Origin: Zeimonas sp964538505 | GTDB lineage: Bacteria > Pseudomonadota > Gammaproteobacteria > Burkholderiales > Burkholderiaceae_E | Direction of reading: 5' to 3' | DNA length: 64,000 nucleotides | Assembly (NCBI GenBank): GCA_964538505.1 | Contig: CAZIDY010000001.1 | Span: 248,001-312,000, forward strand | Shown: piece after piece, positions 59,758-64,000 of the stretch | Numbering within the stretch: position 1 is the stretch's first letter | Layout: the number at the start of each line of letters is the position of its first letter | The notes under the pieces: generated by a model | Databases searched by the model: none | Told to the model about the DNA's origin: nothing | What the model saw: the letters and a program-made list of their open reading frames with translations, nothing else | Program-made: the position numbers and the translations under genes

Positions 59758-59918
59758 CGATGCCCCCTAACTGTCTGATTTGACGCGACAGGACCGCGGG
59801 CGATCGTACGGGAAGCGCGGTGCGACGGTCAAGTCGGTAGCGCCGGTCGGCCGCTACAATGGGGCCAACGGGCAAGTCCTCGGGGATGATCCTCCGGTAC
59901 GAGAAGCACTACGCAGCA
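59758..59918. promoter_or_regulatory. mltD / methyltransferase divergent intergenic region
   Basis: 161 bases between divergent genes. A plus-strand TACAAT at 59855-59860 is a likely -10 for the methyltransferase gene, though no good -35 is seen at 16-19 bases. A TTGACG occurs at 59780-59785 without a matching -10. The TACAAT position argues that the methyltransferase starts downstream of the ATG at 59859. Confidence 0.35.
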
Positions 59919-60752
59919 ATGACCAACGAGGAACCGACTCTCGCGCCCGTCTCGCCGACAACCGATCGGCTGATCGCCTGGCGCACCTGGCTCGCGTCGC
60001 CGCCCGGGCGCTACGTGCTCGATTGGCAGCAGGCGCATTTCGATGCCGCGGTCGCCGACCTGTTCGGCTTTCACGCGCTGCAGCTCGGCGAGGCCGGCTT
60101 CGACGCATTGCGCGACAACCGGATGCCGCACCGCGTGCACGCGCGTCGTCCGGAAGACCTCGGCGAGGGCATCGCCGCCGATCTGCTGATCGAGCATTTC
60201 GAGGAGTTGCCCATTGCTACCGAGTCGCTCGACCTGGTCGTGCTGCCGCACGTGCTCGAGTTCGCAGCCGACCCGCACCAGGTACTGCGCGAGGTCGATC
60301 GAGTGTTGCGGCCCGAAGGACGGGTCATCGTCTCCGGCTTCAATCCGGTGAGCCTGTGGGGCATGCGCCAGTGGTGGACGCGTGCGATCGTCGGCGATTC
60401 CTTCGTGCCTCGCAACGGGCAGTTCATCTCGCTGCCGCGGCTGCGCGACTGGTTCAAGCTGCTCAGCTTCGAGTTCGATCGCGGCCGCTACGGCTGCTAT
60501 CGACCGCCGTGCCGCACGCAGAAGTGGCTCGATCGGACGGGCTTCATGGAAGACGCCGGCGACCGGTGGTGGCCGATCTGCGGCGCGCTGTACGTGGTGT
60601 CGGCGATCAAGCGTGTGCGCGCGATGCGGCTGGTCGGTCCGGTGCGCCGCACCGCGCTGCCCAAGCGCGCGCCGGTCGCGATCGCCGCATCGCGTCGCGT
60701 TGCTCCGGTTCCGGCGCGACGCGACACGACGCCCGATCAGCGGTACATGTAG
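59919..60752 (+). CDS. SAM-dependent methyltransferase (YafS-like, class I)
   Basis: A 277-residue class I methyltransferase-like protein. The conserved part resembles the Methyltransf_11 second half: SLDLVVLPHVLEFAADPHQVLREVDRVLRPEGRVIVSGFNPVSLWGMRQWW. The SAM-binding GxGxG motif is degenerate: the segment RYVLDWQQAHFDAAVADLFGFHALQLGEAGFD is where it should lie. This is typical of the YafS-like proteins encoded between gloB/mltD and rnhA in proteobacteria. The substrate is unknown. The start at 59919 is chosen over an earlier ATG because of the promoter position. It ends by overlapping the cfa gene. Confidence 0.78.
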   Translation: MTNEEPTLAPVSPTTDRLIAWRTWLASPPGRYVLDWQQAHFDAAVADLFGFHALQLGEAGFDALRDNRMPHRVHARRPEDLGEGIAADLLIEHFEELPIATESLDLVVLPHVLEFAADPHQVLREVDRVLRPEGRVIVSGFNPVSLWGMRQWWTRAIVGDSFVPRNGQFISLPRLRDWFKLLSFEFDRGRYGCYRPPCRTQKWLDRTGFMEDAGDRWWPICGALYVVSAIKRVRAMRLVGPVRRTALPKRAPVAIAASRRVAPVPARRDTTPDQRYM

Positions 60753-61951
60753 GCGCGCGACATCGGCAGTGGGCTTTCCGCGCCCGCATTGTCGCGTTTC
60801 GGCTTGATCGCGAGCAGCTGGTAGATGTTGATCCAGCCTTGGGCGAACGCGTGTGCGCAGCCGGCCAGGTAGACGCGCCAGATGCGCGCGCGCTTATCGC
60901 CGGCGAGCGCGGTGAGCCGCTGCAGGTGGGCCTCGAAGCTGGTCGACCAGAACGACAGCGTGCGCGCGTAGTGGCGGCGCAGTGATTCCGCGTCGACGAG
61001 CTCCAGGCCGGCCGCCGACAGCTCGCGGATTGCCACCGCCACGTGCGGCAGCTCGCCGTCGGGAAAGACGTAGCGATCGATGAACTCGCCCGCGCCGAGC
61101 CCGACCGATCGGTTGTCGACATCGGCCGACGTGATGCCGTGGTTCATCGCGATGCCGCCGGGCTCGAGCAGCGTGTGGATGCGTTCGAAATACGTGGGCA
61201 GGTTCTTCAGCCCTACGTGCTCGAACATGCCGATCGACGAGATGCGGTCGAAGCGCTCGGCGTCGGGCACGTCGCGGTAGTCCTGCAAACGGATCTCGAC
61301 ACGCTCCTCGAGCCCGGCCTCGCGGACTCGCTCGCGCGCGAGCTCGTACTGGTTCGTCGACAGCGTGATGCCGACCGCCTGCACGCCGTACTCGCGCGCG
61401 GCGTGGATCACCATCGCGCCCCAGCCGCAGCCCACGTCGAGCAGCCGGTTGCCGGGTGCGAGCATCAGCTTGCGGCAGATGTGGTCGAGCTTCAGGCGCT
61501 GTGCCGTCTCGAGGTCTTCGTCGCCCGCGGGGAAATAGCCGCAGGAATAGACCATCCGTGAGTCGAGCCACGTGGCGTAGAACTCGTTGGAGACGTCGTA
61601 GTGGTATTCGATCGCCTTGCGATCGGTCCGGCGCGTGTGGCGCGCGATCCACGAAGGCAGGCGGCCGGGTGCTTTCTCCTCGTCGCCGGCAAGCGAAAGC
61701 CGCTCGGCGATCGGGATGATCTCCCGGATGTCTCCGTCGACGTCGACGTGCCCCTCGACGAAGGCCTCGCCCAGCGACGACAGCGACGGCTTGAGCAGGT
61801 AGCGGGCGGCGCCGACGTCCTTGACGTGCAGCTCGACCTGCGGCGACTCGTCGAGCTCGATGCTCGACCCGTCCCACAGGCGCACGCGCAGCGGAATCGG
61901 ATGCTTCTGGCGAAGCGTCTCGAGGTATTTCGTGACCTGTCTTTCGAGCAT
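60737..61951 (-). CDS. cfa: Cyclopropane-fatty-acyl-phospholipid synthase
   Basis: A 404-residue CFA synthase, which methylenates unsaturated acyl chains of membrane phospholipids using SAM. The SAM motif is LLDVGCGWGAMVIHAAREYGVQAVGITLS. Other signatures are IEYHYDVSNEFYATWLDSRMVYSCGYF and FDRISSIGMFEHVGLKNLPTYFERI. The C-terminal part has RTLSFWSTSFEAHLQRL and GWINIYQLLA. GGAGGAGG lies just upstream of the ATG. Its 3' end overlaps the methyltransferase gene by 16 bases, tail to tail. Confidence 0.93.
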   Translation of the reverse strand: MLERQVTKYLETLRQKHPIPLRVRLWDGSSIELDESPQVELHVKDVGAARYLLKPSLSSLGEAFVEGHVDVDGDIREIIPIAERLSLAGDEEKAPGRLPSWIARHTRRTDRKAIEYHYDVSNEFYATWLDSRMVYSCGYFPAGDEDLETAQRLKLDHICRKLMLAPGNRLLDVGCGWGAMVIHAAREYGVQAVGITLSTNQYELARERVREAGLEERVEIRLQDYRDVPDAERFDRISSIGMFEHVGLKNLPTYFERIHTLLEPGGIAMNHGITSADVDNRSVGLGAGEFIDRYVFPDGELPHVAVAIRELSAAGLELVDAESLRRHYARTLSFWSTSFEAHLQRLTALAGDKRARIWRVYLAGCAHAFAQGWINIYQLLAIKPKRDNAGAESPLPMSRAYMYR

Positions 61952-61966
61952 GCGTCCTCCTCCGGA

Positions 61967-62002
61967 TCCGACCATTACAATCCGTCCGCGATTTGCCTGC
62001 AA
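61967..62002 (-). promoter_or_regulatory. Sigma70-type promoter of cfa
   Basis: On the minus strand TTGCAG (62002-61997) and TGTAAT (61979-61974) are separated by exactly 17 bases. Transcription would start near 61967, giving a 16-base leader that contains GGAGGAGG. The overlapping plus-strand TACAAT (61976-61981) could serve rnhA but has no -35. Confidence 0.55.
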
Positions 62003-62038
62003 CCGCCAGGCGAATTCGATACGAGGTGTCAGAAAGGC

Positions 62039-62473
62039 ATGACCGGGGCGGTTCACATCTATACCGACGGCGCGTGCAAGGGCAACCCCGGGCCGGGAGG
62101 CTGGGGTGCGCTGTTGCGCTGGGGCGAGCACGAGAAAGGGCTGTTTGGCGGCGAGGCGCTCACGACGAACAACCGGATGGAGCTCACCGCGGTGATCCGG
62201 GCGCTCGCCGCGCTCGAGCGCCCGGTGCGGGTCGAGCTGTACACCGATTCGCAGTACGTGCAGAAGGGCATCACCGAATGGCTGCCGGGCTGGAAGCGTC
62301 GTGGCTGGAAGACGGCCGATCGCAAGCCGGTCAAGAACGAGGACCTCTGGCGCGAGCTGGAGGCGCAGGTTGCACGCCACGACGTGCGCTGGCACTGGGT
62401 GCGCGGTCACGCCGGGCATCCGGAGAACGAACGGGCGGATGCGCTCGCCAATCGCGGCGTTCCCGCGCGCTGA
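62039..62473 (+). CDS. rnhA: Ribonuclease HI
   Basis: A 144-residue RNase HI, which cuts RNA in RNA-DNA hybrids. Catalytic residues are D10 (IYTDGACKGNPGPGGW), E48 (NNRMEL), D70 (YTDSQYV) and D134 (ERADALAN), with H124 in VRGHAGHPENERAD. The basic protrusion WLPGWKRRGWKTADRKPVKN is present. The length is close to that of the E. coli enzyme. It diverges from cfa, 87 bases apart. Confidence 0.96.
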   Translation: MTGAVHIYTDGACKGNPGPGGWGALLRWGEHEKGLFGGEALTTNNRMELTAVIRALAALERPVRVELYTDSQYVQKGITEWLPGWKRRGWKTADRKPVKNEDLWRELEAQVARHDVRWHWVRGHAGHPENERADALANRGVPAR

Positions 62474-62506
62474 GCGTGCTAGATTGAGCTGTTGCGTGCT
62501 GCGTCG

Positions 62507-63682
62507 ATGAAGCGAACCTTCTTCTACCTGATCGCGTTCGTCGGGGCGCTGGGCCTCGGCTGGTGGGCCTGGGGCCTGAACCGCAACATGACGCCGGCGC
62601 TCGAGATCGCGGCGCCGGGCGGCGCATTGCGCGCCGCAACGCGCCTGCCCGCCGACGATCCCGACGCGCGCTCGGTGCCGGTCGTGCCCGGTGCGCGCCC
62701 GTTGGACGGTGGTGCACAGCGTGGCGCGATCGGTGTCGAGGCGGCGCGTGCCGAGCAGGTCTCTCTGGCCGAGACGGTCGCGGCCGTCGGCACGCTTCGT
62801 GCCGCCGAGTCGGTCGTCCTCAAGCCCGAGGTTGCCGGGCGCATCCAGGCGATCCACTTCGAAGGCGGCGCGCGGGTCCGCAAGGGCGAGCTGCTCGTCG
62901 CGCTCGATGCGTCGATCGTCGCCGCCGAGGTCCAGCAGACGCGTGCCGAGCTCGCGCTGGCCCGTGCGAACCACCAGCGTTCGGTCGACCTGGCCAGGCA
63001 GAAGTTCCTCAGCGAACGGGCGCGTGACGAAGCGGCGGCGAACCTGCAGGTGCTCGAGGCGAAGCTCGAGCTCGCGAAGGCGCGACTGGCGAAGACGTCG
63101 ATCCGCGCGCCTTTCGCCGGCGTGCTCGGCCTGCGCAACGTCAGCCCCGGCGACTACGTGCGCGAGGGCGACGCGCTCGTCACGCTCGAGGACATCTCGC
63201 AGATGAAAGTCGACCTGCGCCTGCCCGAACGGTATCTGGGGCAGCTGCGCCGTGGCCAGCAGCTCGAGATCGAGCTCGATGCCTGGCCGGGTCGGCGCTT
63301 TCCGGCGACGCTCGAGGCGCTCGATGCGAAGGTCGACGCCGACGGACGCTCGATCGTCGCGCGCGGCAGCATGCCGAATCCCGACGGCCTTCTGCGCACA
63401 GGCATGTTCGCGAAGATCGCGCTCACGCTCGGACAGCGCGAGCAGGCGGTGATGATCCCCGAAGAGGCGGTGTTCGCCGTGGGGGCCGACCAGTACGTGT
63501 TCCGGATCGAGCAGGGCCGCGCCGAGCGCGTGCGCGTTCGCACCGGATTGCGGCGCGACGGAAACGTCGAGATCGTCGAAGGCATCCGCGTCGGCGAGCA
63601 GGTCGTCACCGCCGGCCAGCTGAAGCTCGCCCCCGAGGGCAGCGAGGTGCGCATCGTCGAGCCGCCGCGCTCGGGCGGCTAG
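62507..63682 (+). CDS. RND efflux periplasmic adaptor (membrane fusion protein)
   Basis: A 391-residue adaptor. One N-terminal membrane helix (FFYLIAFVGALGLGWWAWGL) is followed by the barrel/lipoyl part VAAVGTLRAAESVVLKPEVAGRIQAIHFEGGARVRKGELLVALD. Next come a helical hairpin (about 140-180), the second lipoyl half KTSIRAPFAGVLGLRNVSPGDYVREGDALVTLEDIS, and the beta-barrel and membrane-proximal domains ending with GEQVVTAGQLKLAPEGSEVRIV. It bridges the inner-membrane pump to an outer-membrane channel. The ATG at 62507 is preferred to a TTG five codons upstream. Confidence 0.92.
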   Translation: MKRTFFYLIAFVGALGLGWWAWGLNRNMTPALEIAAPGGALRAATRLPADDPDARSVPVVPGARPLDGGAQRGAIGVEAARAEQVSLAETVAAVGTLRAAESVVLKPEVAGRIQAIHFEGGARVRKGELLVALDASIVAAEVQQTRAELALARANHQRSVDLARQKFLSERARDEAAANLQVLEAKLELAKARLAKTSIRAPFAGVLGLRNVSPGDYVREGDALVTLEDISQMKVDLRLPERYLGQLRRGQQLEIELDAWPGRRFPATLEALDAKVDADGRSIVARGSMPNPDGLLRTGMFAKIALTLGQREQAVMIPEEAVFAVGADQYVFRIEQGRAERVRVRTGLRRDGNVEIVEGIRVGEQVVTAGQLKLAPEGSEVRIVEPPRSGG

Positions 63683-63685
63683 CGA

Positions 63686-64000
63686 ATGCGCATCTCCGAC
63701 GTCTGCATCCGGCGGCCCGTCTTCGCCACGGTGCTGTCGCTGATCATCCTGCTGCTCGGACTCGTCTCGTATTCGCGGCTGCAGGTGCGCGAGTACCCGA
63801 AGATCGACGAGCCGACCGTCACCGTGTCGACGAGCTATCTCGGTGCTTCGGCGGACATCGTCGAGTCGCAGGTCACCAGGCCGCTCGAGGACTCGATCGC
63901 CGGCATCGAGGGCGTCGACGTGCTCACGTCGATCTCGCGGCCCGAGCGCAGCCAGATCACCGTGCGCTTTCGCCTCGAGCGCGACCCCGACGGCGCCGCC
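63686..64000 (+). CDS. RND efflux inner-membrane transporter, 3' truncated by window end
   Basis: The first 105 residues of an AcrB/MexF-like pump. The N-terminal pattern CIRRPVFATVLSLIILLLGLVSYSRL (first membrane helix) is followed by REYPKIDEPTVTVSTSYLGASADIVESQVTRPLEDSIAGIEGVD, the start of the porter domain, then ERSQITVRFRLERDPDGAA. It begins three bases after the adaptor gene, so the two form an operon. Drug-type (HAE1) specificity is likely, but the substrate lies beyond what can be read. Confidence 0.92.
   Translation, partial: MRISDVCIRRPVFATVLSLIILLLGLVSYSRLQVREYPKIDEPTVTVSTSYLGASADIVESQVTRPLEDSIAGIEGVDVLTSISRPERSQITVRFRLERDPDGAA

Noticed and set aside
1..64000. CRISPR arrays, tRNA or rRNA genes, intact insertion sequences
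   Set aside because: No regularly spaced repeats, no cloverleaf or rRNA-like stretches and no transposase or integrase domains were recognised.

Overview
The window is very GC-rich, gene-dense bacterial chromosome, most likely from a facultatively anaerobic, denitrifying betaproteobacterium related to Thauera, Azoarcus or the Burkholderiales. The reasons are an ATP-dependent benzoyl-CoA reductase of the Thauera BcrCBAD type, a cytochrome-d1-domain protein at the left edge, FNR-type operator boxes, and a betaproteobacterial block of housekeeping genes (gsp genes, fabI, yej-type transporter, mltD, rnhA). No rRNA, tRNA, CRISPR array, integrase or intact insertion sequence was seen.

Left edge (1-3373): the 3' end of a heme-d1-type beta-propeller gene, an Ap4A phosphorylase, an EamA transporter and dihydrofolate reductase (folA). 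Catabolic island (about 3445-30561): on the minus strand lie a Rid-family gene, a ferritin-like diiron gene and korB-korA (2-oxoacid:ferredoxin oxidoreductase). Diverging from them on the plus strand is had-oah-dch-bcrC-bcrB-bcrA-bcrD-fdx, the upper benzoyl-CoA pathway. Kor would reduce the ferredoxin, the ferredoxin would feed BcrCBAD, and Dch, Had and Oah take the diene to 3-hydroxypimelyl-CoA. A perfect FNR box lies between kor and had. The bcr operon converges at a 34-bp-arm inverted repeat with a long minus-strand region: marC; an NO/O2-defence-like group (membrane protein, DUF59, tandem GNAT, hemerythrin, second membrane protein, DUF2249); a 110-bp-arm inverted repeat; and a presumed aromatic-acid uptake and activation operon (livKHMGF, FlK-like thioesterase, paaK, benzoate-CoA-ligase-like gene). 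Diverging from livK is a GNAT-Rrf2 gene pair.

Thymidylate synthase (thyA) directly follows the island and is on the same strand as folA, so the catabolic genes sit between thyA and folA.

Right half (31486-64000): a type II secretion locus (gspC divergent from gspGHIJKLMNDEF); an AttEFGH-like ABC system (lipocalin-fold AttH, FtsX-type permease, LolD-like ATPase) diverging from a penicillin-acylase-family hydrolase; selD and fabI; a yejABEF-like peptide ABC transporter; a LysM lytic transglycosylase; a small SAM methyltransferase; cyclopropane-fatty-acid synthase; rnhA; and an RND efflux adaptor followed by the truncated start of its pump.

The most interesting points are the likely FNR control of three promoters in the island, two related GNAT genes near a CoA ligase that carries the PX4GK acetylation motif, a cysteine-free Rrf2 protein, a Rid protein lacking the catalytic arginine, and several inverted repeats. 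One repeat motif lies in frame inside attH.
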